From positions 930,001-994,000 of the forward strand of contig NC_014376.1 of NCBI RefSeq assembly GCF_000144625.1: DNA of 64,000 nucleotides, given 5' to 3'. The number at the start of each line of letters is the position of its first letter. Within the stretch, counting starts at the first letter, position 1. This document shows, piece after piece, positions 8,074 to 17,024 of the stretch. The translations under genes and the position numbers were made by a program. The notes under the pieces were generated by a model. It ran no database searches, was not told the origin of the DNA, and saw nothing but the letters and a program-made list of their open reading frames with translations. The DNA is from [Clostridium] saccharolyticum WM1 (GTDB taxonomy: Bacteria; Bacillota; Clostridia; Lachnospirales; Lachnospiraceae).

Positions 8074-8898
8074 ATGAAGAAAAATATTACCTTATTTTTT
8101 ATGTATCTTGCTATGGGATTTACGGTGGTTATATCCATTTTTCCCATTCTCTGGGTGATCATGTCATCCTTTAAAACAAACGCACAGATCCTTGGAAATC
8201 CATTTACATTGCCTTCAGCCTTCAGCTTTGAGCCGTACATATACTTATTTGAGAAATATGATTTTCTCCGGTATGCGGCCAATTCCTTTCTGGTTTGTAT
8301 TTCCTCAACCCTCCTGTCGCTGTTGTTCTTTGCCATGGGTGCTTATGTGATCGGAAAGTACCGGTTTCCCGGAAAATCTTTGATATTCGCCTTGTTTACC
8401 ATCACTTTGCTGGTGCCTTCTCATTCCAAGGCTCAGCCCATTTTTTCCCTGATCATGAAAATGAATCTTTATGACAATATCTGGGGTCTGGCTGTGGTTT
8501 ATCTTTCCATGGGGCTGGCGATGTCCATGTTTATTTTAAAATCCACCTTTATGTCCATACCCTCATCCTTAGATGAGGCGGCCAGACTGGAAGGTGCAGG
8601 CTTTCTGCGGGTATTTTTCCAGATCAACCTTCCTCTGGCAAAAGGAGGGCTGGCTACGGCCGGGATTCTCATGTTCCTAAATAACTGGAATGAATTTTTT
8701 TACGCTTCCCTGCTGACCTCTTCCAACAAGAACAGGACACTGCCGGTGGCGCTGCAATTTTTTACCGAATCATTTTCATATGATTACACCAAGCTGTTTG
8801 CCGCTTTAACTCTTGTCGTGCTTCCAGGCATCCTTTTATATGCGCTGGCTCAGGAGCAGGTACAGGCCAGTGTTGCGGCATCAGGCGTAAAAGGCTGA
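8074..8898 (+). CDS. Sugar ABC transporter permease (MalG-like)
   Basis: 274 residues, six predicted membrane segments, with an EAA loop (SLDEAARLEGAGFLRVFF, then INLPLAKGG) and a NNWNEFFYA segment typical of MalG-type subunits. AGGAGG precedes the start. It pairs with the upstream permease and is followed after 17 bases by the phosphorylase fusion gene. Confidence 0.92.
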   Translation: MKKNITLFFMYLAMGFTVVISIFPILWVIMSSFKTNAQILGNPFTLPSAFSFEPYIYLFEKYDFLRYAANSFLVCISSTLLSLLFFAMGAYVIGKYRFPGKSLIFALFTITLLVPSHSKAQPIFSLIMKMNLYDNIWGLAVVYLSMGLAMSMFILKSTFMSIPSSLDEAARLEGAGFLRVFFQINLPLAKGGLATAGILMFLNNWNEFFYASLLTSSNKNRTLPVALQFFTESFSYDYTKLFAALTLVVLPGILLYALAQEQVQASVAASGVKG

Positions 8899-8915
8899 CA
8901 ATTCAGGAGGACAGA

Positions 8916-11888
8916 ATGATTAACACTATGAATTTTATTAAGGGCCAGGGGGATTTAACAAACTGGCTGATAGAGGAAACAGGGTTTGATGCCCGGAATC
9001 TGGGAAAATACGAAGCGGTTTTTGCCCAGGGCAACGGTTACATAGGAATGCGAAACGCATTGGAAGAGCGGTATGTGGAAGAGGTAAGGAACACGTTCAT
9101 TACCGGGACATTCAATAAAGCGGGAATGGAAGAGGTAACGGAACTGCCCAATATTCCGGATGTAACCGCCATGGACATCTATGTTGATGGGTACCGTCTG
9201 AATCTGCAGTCAGGAACACTGACGGAGTATTCAAGAGTCATGAACTTGAAAAACGGAGAGACCGTAAGAAAAATCATATGGGAAAGCCCGTCCGGGACGT
9301 TGGTAACGGCTGTGTTTAAGCGGTTCGTATCACTGAAGAATGAACATGTTGCGGCACAATACCTGGAGCTGACCTGTGACAAAAACGCCCAGTTGGTCAT
9401 TGAGACGGGAATTCACGGGGATGTGACAAACCACGGGGCTATGCATTTTGATCAATTAAGGCGAAGAATCCATGACGGCGTTATCATGCAGTTCCTTGGG
9501 GAGACTACGGAGTCCCGGGTTGTGGCAGCGGTACACAGTGCCTGCCGGATCAACCGGGAGGAAAAGGCCCTTCCGGTTATGGGGCGAAGAACGATGGATC
9601 TTCGGTGGTCCATGGCAGCAGGGGCCGGAGAGACCATACGGCTGGAAAAGGTATCCTGTTTTCATTCCTCCAGGGACCGGGCCTATGAAAGGGAAGAACC
9701 TTCCGGTATTTCAGAGAGGCTGAAAGCAGACGGCATGGAGTGCCTGCGGATGGAATCGGAAAAGGGTTACGGACTGCTGATGGAGGAGTCAGAAGCAGTG
9801 TGGAAGGAATACTGGAAAGACCATGAGGTGACCATACGGGGAAATGCTGATTTTCATCAGTTAGCCCTTCGGTTTGCCCAGTATCATTTGAATATTATGG
9901 TGAAAAAGGATGACAACCGGGTAGGGATCGGTGCAAAGGCTTTGACAGGAGAAGGCTATAAAGGCCATTCCTTTTGGGATACGGAAATGTTTATCTTGCC
10001 CTATTTTACTCTTACGGAGCCAAAAACCGCCAGAACGCTTCTGGAATACCGATACAGAAATCTCTATGGCGCCCGTAAAAAAGCAGCCGAAAATGGCTGG
10101 GAGGGGGCCATGTATCCCTGGGAGTGCGCCTGGATCGACGACGGTGAAGTAACTCCCCTTTACCTGGGTACTGATGTGGTGACAGGAAAGGTACAAAAGT
10201 GCCTGACAGGCTTGATTGAACACCATATCAGCGCAGACGTGGCTTATGCCGTGTGGCAGTATTATCAGGTCTCCGGGGACCAGGAGTACATGGACCGGTT
10301 CGGATATGAGATTATTCTGGATACGGCTCTTTTCTGGGCCAGCCGCCTGGAATGGAACGAGAAAAAGGGCTGCTACGAGATTCTTGATGTAATCGGTCCT
10401 GATGAGTATAAGGAACATGTGGACAATAATGCCTATACCAATTATATGGCGGATTATAACATGGAGCTGGCAGAGTATGTGATAGAAGCCCTGCCAAAGG
10501 AGAATCTTGAGGTTTCGGAACGGCTGGACCAGAAGTTCCATTTCAGCCAGTTAAAGCAAAGGCTCAGGGAAAAGAGGGCAAAGCTCTATTTGCCAATGCC
10601 GGATGAAAACGGCATTGTCCCTCAGACAGACCAGTACATGAGCTTAGAGCCCATTGATCTGGCGCCCTATAAGGCTTCCGGAAAGGTTTTGGGTATCCAT
10701 GAGGATTATAATATGGAGCAGATGTCGAAGCTGATGGTTTCCAAACAGGCTGATACGGTTATGCTGGATTTTGTACTTCCGGAACGGTTCTCTCTGGAAA
10801 CCAAGAGAAAGAATTTCGTGTTCTATGAAGATAAAACCCTTCATGATTCATCCTTAAGCCGCTGCGTTCACTCGATTTTAGCCAATGATTACGGGATGGA
10901 GGACATGGCCTTACGGATGCATCAGGCGGCTTGCTCCATTGATCTGGGACCTAATATGAAATCATCAGAGGAAGGGATCCACAGTGCTTCCATAGGAGGG
11001 ATCTGGTTAAGCTGTGTCATGGGCTTTGGCGGGGTAAGGATCCGCAAGGGCAATTTAGAGCTTAATCCGAAGCTTCCCAAAGACTGGGAGGAGCTTTGTT
11101 TTCCCCTGGTATGGAAGGGCCGGGAGCTGAGGATTTCAGCGGATAAGAAAGGCGTCAGAATTGAGAATAACGGAGCCGGCCAGGTAGCTCTTACGGTGTT
11201 TGGCAGAAGCTGTAAGATAGATCCCGGCACCTTTGTTTATGCAGAGAAAAAGAATTATAAAGCAGTCATTTTTGATTTGGACGGAGTGATATGCCATACG
11301 GATCATTACCACTATCTGGCCTGGAAAGAGGTGGCTGATGAGCTGGGGATTTATTTTGACGAAAGCATCAATCACCGGCTGAGGGGCGTCAGCCGAAAGG
11401 AAAGTTTTGATATCATACTGGAACGGTATGATAAAATTATGGGGGAAGAAGATAAGGAAATATACCTTACGAAAAAAAATGAAGGTTATCAAAAGCTTTT
11501 AAAAGGCATGACCCCCTCCGATTTATCCGAAGAAACAAAGAATACGTTACTAGAACTGAGAAAACGGGGTATGAAGCTGGCCATCGGCTCTTCCAGTAAA
11601 AATGCAGGACTGATTATAAAGCAGCTGGGATTGGAACACTTTTTTGACGCAGTTTCCGATGGGAATATGATCACCCATTCAAAGCCTCATCCGGAAGTAT
11701 TTCAAAAGGCGGCTTCCATGGTAAACTGCGAGGCGGAAAACTGTCTGGTCGTTGAAGATGCAAAGGCAGGGCTGGAAGCCGCAAAAGCCGGGGGCATGGA
11801 TTGTGCGGCAGTAGGAGATGCAGTAAAATCCCCATTGGCAGATTATAAGCTGTCATCGTTCCGGCAGCTGCTGGAAATTGTGGAATAA
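8916..11888 (+). CDS. Fused GH65 disaccharide phosphorylase / beta-phosphoglucomutase
   Basis: 990 residues. Residues 1 to about 775 are a glycoside hydrolase family 65 phosphorylase (kojibiose/maltose/trehalose phosphorylase group): N-terminal beta-sandwich, (alpha/alpha)6 barrel with the HSFWDTEMF motif and the catalytic acid E497 in GPDEYKEHVDNNAYTN. Residues about 781-990 are a HAD-family beta-phosphoglucomutase: nucleophile D787 and acid/base D789 in VIFDLDGV, later SKPHPEVF and VVEDAKAG. One chain could thus convert disaccharide plus phosphate to beta-glucose-1-phosphate and then to glucose-6-phosphate. Both domains look intact. Linkage specificity (kojibiose, nigerose, trehalose or maltose) cannot be read here. 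AGGAGG precedes ATG 8916. Confidence 0.9.
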   Translation: MINTMNFIKGQGDLTNWLIEETGFDARNLGKYEAVFAQGNGYIGMRNALEERYVEEVRNTFITGTFNKAGMEEVTELPNIPDVTAMDIYVDGYRLNLQSGTLTEYSRVMNLKNGETVRKIIWESPSGTLVTAVFKRFVSLKNEHVAAQYLELTCDKNAQLVIETGIHGDVTNHGAMHFDQLRRRIHDGVIMQFLGETTESRVVAAVHSACRINREEKALPVMGRRTMDLRWSMAAGAGETIRLEKVSCFHSSRDRAYEREEPSGISERLKADGMECLRMESEKGYGLLMEESEAVWKEYWKDHEVTIRGNADFHQLALRFAQYHLNIMVKKDDNRVGIGAKALTGEGYKGHSFWDTEMFILPYFTLTEPKTARTLLEYRYRNLYGARKKAAENGWEGAMYPWECAWIDDGEVTPLYLGTDVVTGKVQKCLTGLIEHHISADVAYAVWQYYQVSGDQEYMDRFGYEIILDTALFWASRLEWNEKKGCYEILDVIGPDEYKEHVDNNAYTNYMADYNMELAEYVIEALPKENLEVSERLDQKFHFSQLKQRLREKRAKLYLPMPDENGIVPQTDQYMSLEPIDLAPYKASGKVLGIHEDYNMEQMSKLMVSKQADTVMLDFVLPERFSLETKRKNFVFYEDKTLHDSSLSRCVHSILANDYGMEDMALRMHQAACSIDLGPNMKSSEEGIHSASIGGIWLSCVMGFGGVRIRKGNLELNPKLPKDWEELCFPLVWKGRELRISADKKGVRIENNGAGQVALTVFGRSCKIDPGTFVYAEKKNYKAVIFDLDGVICHTDHYHYLAWKEVADELGIYFDESINHRLRGVSRKESFDIILERYDKIMGEEDKEIYLTKKNEGYQKLLKGMTPSDLSEETKNTLLELRKRGMKLAIGSSSKNAGLIIKQLGLEHFFDAVSDGNMITHSKPHPEVFQKAASMVNCEAENCLVVEDAKAGLEAAKAGGMDCAAVGDAVKSPLADYKLSSFRQLLEIVE

Positions 11889-11900
11889 GGAGGAGAAGAG

Positions 11901-13619
11901 ATGGAGGAACGCAGTACGCAGCTGGATATACGAACAGTACCCTTTAGCAGGTACGGCTCTTACCTGGCATTTTCCTGCCCGCAGGATGGTACGAAGGAGT
12001 TTGACGGCCACATTGGGGTACGGGTACTTTACGGCACCTTTTCCCAGCAGGAAACCTATCCCATCATACTTATAAAACCTGATGGAAAGCCGGTGGAAAA
12101 AATTACTGTTACCATGTTTCCCTGGGAACTGAACGTATCTTCTGAAACCGGAGGATACTCCATATGCTTTAGGGATGAGGACGGGTTTCTCCTGAAAGCT
12201 GACAGCTCCGTTCTTATCACGAAGACAAAAGCAGGATCCTATGACAGGGTAATGGAACACATGGATGGAAGCTTTGAAATAGCCGGAGATGATATGGCAC
12301 TCCATGTTTCCGTTCGGAAGGGAAAAGCAGAGGACCGGTCAGCCTGTCCGGAAAATGGCTATGGAAGCAGCAGAACAGGGCTCCTCCTAAGTCCGGAGGG
12401 GAAAGAGCTGCTGGCCGAAGTTATCCTTACCGGTTTAAGCCCTCATAAAAAAGAGTATATAAGCTATGATCATTGCCGTCAGGCAGTTAAAGAGGAATAT
12501 GAGGAGTTTGAGGCGAAAATTATAAAAAGCCTTAAATTAGAAGATTCCGCTTATGAAAAGGCCGTTAGGGAGGCTTCTTATATCTTATGGCATTCTGTGC
12601 TTCAACCATCCGGGTACATGAAAAGGCCGGTAATGGTCATGACGAAAAACTGGATGAATCTGGTATGGAGCTGGGATTATGCCTTTAATGGCCTGGCCAT
12701 GGTTTCTACCCATCCGGAGCTGGCTTACGGTCAGTTTTTAGCCATGGCAGACCAGCAGGATGAGTATGGAGCATATCCCGATGCATACCAGGCCAGGAAG
12801 ATCATACGGTCCTTTGTGAAGCCTCCGGTTCAGGGCTTTATCCTGGAAAAAATGTTTCAGATCCACGATCCGGGCAGGGAGGTAAAGGAGAGGCTTTATC
12901 ATTCCACCGCCGCCTTTACCCGATGGTGGCTGACTTACCGGATGGAGGAAAATGGCATCCCTACCTACCAGCACGGCAATGATTCCGGCTGGGACAATGC
13001 TACCGTTTTTCGTCTGGGCCTTCCGGTTCAGTCACCGGATTTATCGGCCTGGCTTGTATTGCAGATGGAGTTTCTGGAACATACGGCAAGAGCGCTTGGG
13101 CGGTGGCAGGAGGCTGAAAAGTGGAAAGAACAGGGGGAGGATCTGCTTTCTAAGCTGCTGTCCTATTTTGTGAGGGATGGCCGCTTTGAGGCGGTGAAGA
13201 TCCCCGGGATGGAAGTGGTGCCGTCCGATTCCCTCATCCTTTGTCTTCCTCTGATCCTTGGGAAGCGCCTGCCGGAGAAGCTGCGGGAAAATCTGGTCTC
13301 AAGGCTTTTAAAGAAGGGCCATCTGGCCGGCCCCTGGGGATTTGCTTCAGAGCCTTTGGACAGTCCGCTGTTTGAGGAAGACGGCTACTGGCGGGGGGCG
13401 GTCTGGCCTCCTGTTACCATGATACTGGCGGATGCATTAAGCCGGTGCGGCAGACGGGAAGAGGCACGTGTCTACGCAGAACGCTTTTGCCGGCTTTGCT
13501 CAGAAAAGGGTTTTTATGAAAATTACAGTGCATTGGACGGGCGGGGCCTGCGGGATCACGGCTTCACCTGGACGGCCAGTGTGTTTCTTATTCTGCTTCG
13601 CGAATTTATCATAGATTAA
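11901..13619 (+). CDS. GH63/GH37-like six-hairpin glycosidase
   Basis: 572 residues without signal peptide, so cytoplasmic. An N-terminal beta domain (1 to about 190) precedes an (alpha/alpha)6 barrel with NWMNLVWSWDYAFNGLAM, HGNDSGWDNATVF and GYWRGAVWPPVTM, motifs of the GH63/MGH-like and trehalase-like hydrolases. The Asp in SGWDN and the Glu in GFYENYSA are the likely acid and base. In this operon it probably trims an alpha-glucoside, but the exact substrate (alpha-glucoside, glucosylglycerate or similar) is not decidable. GGAGGAG lies before the ATG, 12 bases after the phosphorylase stop. Confidence 0.8.
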   Translation: MEERSTQLDIRTVPFSRYGSYLAFSCPQDGTKEFDGHIGVRVLYGTFSQQETYPIILIKPDGKPVEKITVTMFPWELNVSSETGGYSICFRDEDGFLLKADSSVLITKTKAGSYDRVMEHMDGSFEIAGDDMALHVSVRKGKAEDRSACPENGYGSSRTGLLLSPEGKELLAEVILTGLSPHKKEYISYDHCRQAVKEEYEEFEAKIIKSLKLEDSAYEKAVREASYILWHSVLQPSGYMKRPVMVMTKNWMNLVWSWDYAFNGLAMVSTHPELAYGQFLAMADQQDEYGAYPDAYQARKIIRSFVKPPVQGFILEKMFQIHDPGREVKERLYHSTAAFTRWWLTYRMEENGIPTYQHGNDSGWDNATVFRLGLPVQSPDLSAWLVLQMEFLEHTARALGRWQEAEKWKEQGEDLLSKLLSYFVRDGRFEAVKIPGMEVVPSDSLILCLPLILGKRLPEKLRENLVSRLLKKGHLAGPWGFASEPLDSPLFEEDGYWRGAVWPPVTMILADALSRCGRREEARVYAERFCRLCSEKGFYENYSALDGRGLRDHGFTWTASVFLILLREFIID

Positions 13620-13632
13620 GGAGGGAAAGACA

Positions 13633-15306
13633 ATGAAAAATTGGTGGAAAGAATCCGTAGTATATCAAATTTACCCCAGAAGCTTCTGTGACAGCAATGG
13701 AGACGGGATCGGTGATATAGGAGGGATCATAAAACGACTGGACTATTTAAAGGAACTGGGGATTGATGTGATCTGGCTGTCTCCGGTATATGATTCTCCA
13801 AACGATGACAATGGCTATGATATCCGTGATTACCGTAAAATCATGAATGAATTCGGAACCATGGAGGAGTTTGACCGGCTTCTGGCAGAGCTGCATCAAC
13901 GGAAAATCCGGCTGGTCATGGATCTTGTGGTAAATCACACCTCAGACGAGCATTCCTGGTTTGTGGAGAGCAGAAAATCAAAAGACAATCCATACCGGGA
14001 TTATTACATATGGAGAGATGGAAAAGACGGTAAGGAGCCAAATAACTGGGGATCCTGCTTTTCCGGTTCTGCCTGGAACTATGATGAGGAAACAGGCCAG
14101 TATTACCTTCATCTTTTTTCAAAAAAGCAGCCTGACTTGAATTGGGATAATAAAAAAGTCCGGACAGAGGTATATGATATGATGAAATGGTGGCTGGATA
14201 AGGGGATTGACGGATTCCGCATGGATGTAATCAGCCTGATTTCCAAGGAGGAAGGACTACCTGACGGACCGGCCATGATCAATGGGTATGCCAGTTTTAA
14301 CGTTGCTGCCAACGGCCCCAGGGTTCACGAATATTTACAGGAAATGAACCGGGAGGTTTTATCCGGTTACGATATTATGACCGTCGGAGAGTGTTCCGGA
14401 GTCACCCTGGAAGAAGCTGCCAAATACGCATCTTCCGAAGGTAAGGAACTTAATATGGTATTCCAGTTTGAGCACATGGATGTGGATGGGGACCCTGACA
14501 ACAAATGGACGGACAAGAAAATGCATCTTCCGGATCTTAAGGCGGTCATGACAAAATGGCAGAAAGGGCTTGAGGGGATTGCCTGGAACAGCCTGTTCTG
14601 GAACAATCACGACCAGCCTAGAGTTGTTTCCCGCTTTGGCAGCGACTGTGAGGAATACAGGGAGCGATCCGCCAAGATGCTTGCCACCTGCCTTCACATG
14701 ATGCAGGGGACTCCTTATGTATACCAGGGGGAGGAACTGGGAATGACCAATGTACCCTTTGAGACCATCCGGGATTTTCGGGATTTAGACAGCATCAATG
14801 CTTACCATGAGCTGACGGAAAAAGGGATTTTTACCCGAGAAGAAATGATGAAGTATATCAGGTACAAGAGCCGGGACAATGCCAGGACACCCATGCAGTG
14901 GGATACAAGCGCCTATGCCGGATTTTCAGAGTCAGCTCCATGGATCATGGTAAATCCCAATTATAAAAGGATCAATGCCAAGGAACAGATGGAACGGGAG
15001 ACTTCTGTATTCCATTATTATAAAAAATTAATCGCTCTGCGCCATAAGCATGACATCATTGTTTACGGAAGTTATGAGCTGCTCCTTCCTGACCATCCTC
15101 ATATCTATGCCTACATCAGGACCTTGGGAGAACAGAAGCTTCTGGTGGTATGCAGCTTTAGCAGTCAGACGGTAACGTACAGCATACCAAAGGAATTTGA
15201 ATCAGGGACAGTTATGATCAGCAATTATGAGACAGGAGAGAGAAAATGCGGAGAGCTGAAGCCATATGAAGCGCTGGTGATCCTTCAATCATCGGATCTC
15301 CTTTGA
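13633..15306 (+). CDS. malL: GH13 oligo-1,6-glucosidase (isomaltase type)
   Basis: 557 residues, the usual length for GH13 subfamily 31. The catalytic triad is visible: nucleophile D198 (GIDGFRMDVI), acid/base E253 (MTVGECSG) and D327 (WNNHDQPR). V199 directly after the nucleophile is the residue that in characterised isomaltases favours alpha-1,6 bonds, whereas alpha-1,4-specific enzymes usually have another residue there. The enzyme is cytoplasmic and would hydrolyse isomaltose-like oligosaccharides imported by the ABC system. AAGGAGG precedes the ATG. It is the last gene of the operon, with a 19-bp stem-loop just beyond. Trehalose-6-phosphate hydrolase is a less likely alternative. Confidence 0.85.
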   Translation: MKNWWKESVVYQIYPRSFCDSNGDGIGDIGGIIKRLDYLKELGIDVIWLSPVYDSPNDDNGYDIRDYRKIMNEFGTMEEFDRLLAELHQRKIRLVMDLVVNHTSDEHSWFVESRKSKDNPYRDYYIWRDGKDGKEPNNWGSCFSGSAWNYDEETGQYYLHLFSKKQPDLNWDNKKVRTEVYDMMKWWLDKGIDGFRMDVISLISKEEGLPDGPAMINGYASFNVAANGPRVHEYLQEMNREVLSGYDIMTVGECSGVTLEEAAKYASSEGKELNMVFQFEHMDVDGDPDNKWTDKKMHLPDLKAVMTKWQKGLEGIAWNSLFWNNHDQPRVVSRFGSDCEEYRERSAKMLATCLHMMQGTPYVYQGEELGMTNVPFETIRDFRDLDSINAYHELTEKGIFTREEMMKYIRYKSRDNARTPMQWDTSAYAGFSESAPWIMVNPNYKRINAKEQMERETSVFHYYKKLIALRHKHDIIVYGSYELLLPDHPHIYAYIRTLGEQKLLVVCSFSSQTVTYSIPKEFESGTVMISNYETGERKCGELKPYEALVILQSSDLL

Positions 15307-15313
15307 CAAAGAT

Positions 15314-15360
15314 TAAGGCTTTTGCAGAATAGTTTACGAACCTATTCTGCAAAAGCCTTA
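15314..15360. terminator. Perfect 19-bp stem-loop at operon end
   Basis: Arms 15314-15332 and 15342-15360 (TAAGGCTTTTGCAGAATAG and its complement) are perfectly complementary around a 9-base loop. No T-run follows on either strand, so it may be a 3'-end stabiliser or terminate with help. It separates the sugar operon from convergent rpsT. Confidence 0.7.
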
Positions 15361-15368
15361 AAACCGTA

Positions 15369-15391
15369 TAAAAAATCCCACTCAGTGGGTT
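15369..15391 (-). terminator. Intrinsic terminator of rpsT
   Basis: Read on the minus strand: CCCAC-TGA-GTGGG (15377-15389) followed by ATTTTTT (A-run 15370-15375 on plus). It lies about 35 bases beyond the rpsT stop. Confidence 0.8.
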
Positions 15392-15423
15392 ATTCTGAAT
15401 GGGATAAAAGTCTGTTCTATAAA

Positions 15424-15687
15424 TTAAGCCAATGTGTTTACAGCTTTCGAGATTCTGGATACTTTCCTGGAAGCGGTATTCTTATGATATACGCCCTTTG
15501 TAGCAGCCTTATCGATCTCTGCGATAGCATTTGCTAAGTTTGCCTGTGCAGCAGCCTTGTCACCGGCAACGATAGCAGCCTCTACCTTTTTGATAGATGT
15601 TTTCACTTTGGATCTGATCGCTTTATTTCTTGCAGCCTTTGTTTCGTTTACTAAAATTCTCTTTTTTGCAGATTTAATGTTAGCCAA
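15424..15687 (-). CDS. rpsT: 30S ribosomal protein S20
   Basis: 87 residues (L/M-ANIKSAKKRILVNETKAARN to VSRISKAVNTLA), the standard S20 length and helical, Lys/Ala-rich composition. The start is TTG at 15687: GGAGGTG lies 6 bases upstream and the sequence then matches the conserved ANIKSAKKR. It binds 16S rRNA early in 30S assembly. It is monocistronic, with its own promoter and terminator, divergent from gpr, which is the common Firmicutes arrangement. The TTG start may keep expression low or be part of autoregulation, as known for S20 in E. coli (analogy only). Confidence 0.97.
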   Translation of the reverse strand: MANIKSAKKRILVNETKAARNKAIRSKVKTSIKKVEAAIVAGDKAAAQANLANAIAEIDKAATKGVYHKNTASRKVSRISKAVNTLA

Positions 15688-15777
15688 TCGGTACACCTCC
15701 AATAAAATGATATATGATGATTCTTTGTTTTGCATCAAAGCCTGGACACGGACAGTTCAATGTAAACATACCTTTGT

Positions 15778-15806
15778 ATTCTAACGAATTTCGACGTAAA
15801 TGTCAA
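15778..15806 (-). promoter_or_regulatory. Sigma-A promoter of rpsT
   Basis: On the minus strand: TTGACA (15801-15806), a 17-base spacer, TAGAAT (15778-15783). The predicted leader is about 85 bases. Confidence 0.8.
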
Positions 15807-15851
15807 TACATAATTCCCGTATTTTTGCAGAAAATACCTTAGAAATGCTGG

Positions 15852-15902
15852 AAAGCTTCACAGGCATACCTTTATCCCCAAAAGAACATGGGCAGGAAAG
15901 CG
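15852..15902 (+). repeat. R1 family intergenic repeat, degenerate copy upstream of gpr
   Basis: Shares ACAGGCATACC, a CCCC-N10-GGG pairing and a GGAAAG tail with the R1 copies before era (48777-48882). The second hairpin has changed from GTCC/GGAC to CCC/GGG, keeping the pairing. The remainder of the gap to gpr (15903-15985) shows no clear feature. Confidence 0.6.
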
Positions 15903-15990
15903 AATTGCCTTACAGAGCAGTCATAAGGAATGCCAATGGCATAACTTTACAACCCATAAGTATGGGAAATAAAGAGGAAAGGTGGAAAAA

Positions 15991-16968
15991 ATGGAAAATA
16001 CGTTTACAGTTCGTACAGACCTTGCGGTAGAAGAAAGAGAAAGCTTCCCAGGTGACGGAGGGGAAGTATCAGGAGTGTCCCTCCGGGAGTGGCACCGGGC
16101 AGACAGCCACATCAAAATGACCGAGGTAAAGATTCTTGACAAAAAAGGGGAGAAGGCCATGGGGAAACCCATTGGGACCTATATTACCCTGGAAGCCGAT
16201 GAACTTTCACTGAAAGACGAAAATTATCACAGGGAGGTTTCGGAAGAACTGGCAAACCAGATCGAACGGCTTCTTAAGGGCAAAGATTACAGAAAACCGG
16301 ATTTTCATGTGCTGGTGGCAGGGCTTGGCAATTCTTCCGTAACCCCTGATTCCCTTGGACCAAGAGTCCTTAATAATTTACAGGTGACAAGGCATTTAAA
16401 GGTCCAGTATGGTGAGGATTTTTGGAAAGGAAGAAGCATGCCTGTGATCAGCGGCATTGTTCCGGGAGTCATGGCCCAGACCGGAATGGAAAGTGCCGAG
16501 ATTTTAAAGGGAATCATAAAAGAAACAGAGCCGGATCTTATCATTGCCATTGATGCCCTGGCGGCCAGAAGCGTGAAGCGGCTTGGAACCACCATTCAGC
16601 TTACGGATACAGGGATTCATCCAGGATCAGGAGTGGGGAACCACAGACACAGTCTTACCTCTGAAAGTCTTGGGATTCCGGTCATGGCCATTGGGGTGCC
16701 TACGGTTGTAGGGGCTGCCGCCATTGTCCACGATACGGTTTCCGCCATGATAGGCGCACTTTCAAAAAGCATGGAAACAAAGGGAATGGGAGATTTTATC
16801 GGAAAGCTGAACTCAGATGAGCAGTATGATTTAATACGGGAATTGCTGGAGCCGGAGTTTGGTCCTCTGTATGTGACCCCTCCGGATATTGATGAAACGG
16901 TAAAGGAGCTGAGCTTTACCATTTCAGAAGGAATCCATCTGGCTTTTTTGGGACAAGAAGATTCGTAG
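15991..16968 (+). CDS. gpr: Germination protease (GPR endopeptidase)
   Basis: 325 residues. Contains the propeptide-like start with the self-cleavage site TDLAVEE, GLGNSSVTPDSLGPR, and GIVPGVMAQTGMESAEI, IAIDALAARS and DTGIHPGSGVGNHR, all hallmarks of the peptidase A25 family. It degrades small acid-soluble spore proteins on germination and is made as a zymogen in the forespore. ATG 15991 follows AAAGGTGG; a GTG at 15982 is possible. It is followed by spoIIP and lepA, the conserved order. A sigma-G promoter is expected, but no site close to consensus was convincing. Confidence 0.95.
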   Translation: MENTFTVRTDLAVEERESFPGDGGEVSGVSLREWHRADSHIKMTEVKILDKKGEKAMGKPIGTYITLEADELSLKDENYHREVSEELANQIERLLKGKDYRKPDFHVLVAGLGNSSVTPDSLGPRVLNNLQVTRHLKVQYGEDFWKGRSMPVISGIVPGVMAQTGMESAEILKGIIKETEPDLIIAIDALAARSVKRLGTTIQLTDTGIHPGSGVGNHRHSLTSESLGIPVMAIGVPTVVGAAAIVHDTVSAMIGALSKSMETKGMGDFIGKLNSDEQYDLIRELLEPEFGPLYVTPPDIDETVKELSFTISEGIHLAFLGQEDS

Positions 16969-17024
16969 TAAATGACAGGCATTCTGCATAGGATATTATG
17001 AATAATCCATGCAGGAAGGCGGCT

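Noticed and set aside
9861..10541. 226-residue minus-strand frame inside the GH65 gene
   Set aside because: Lies wholly opposite a conserved catalytic region, with no ribosome site and no recognisable domain; a shadow frame.
15903..15985. Sigma-G promoter for gpr
   Set aside because: CATAACT and GAATG-like hexamers are present, but not at the required spacing. A forespore promoter is expected from biology but not shown by the sequence.
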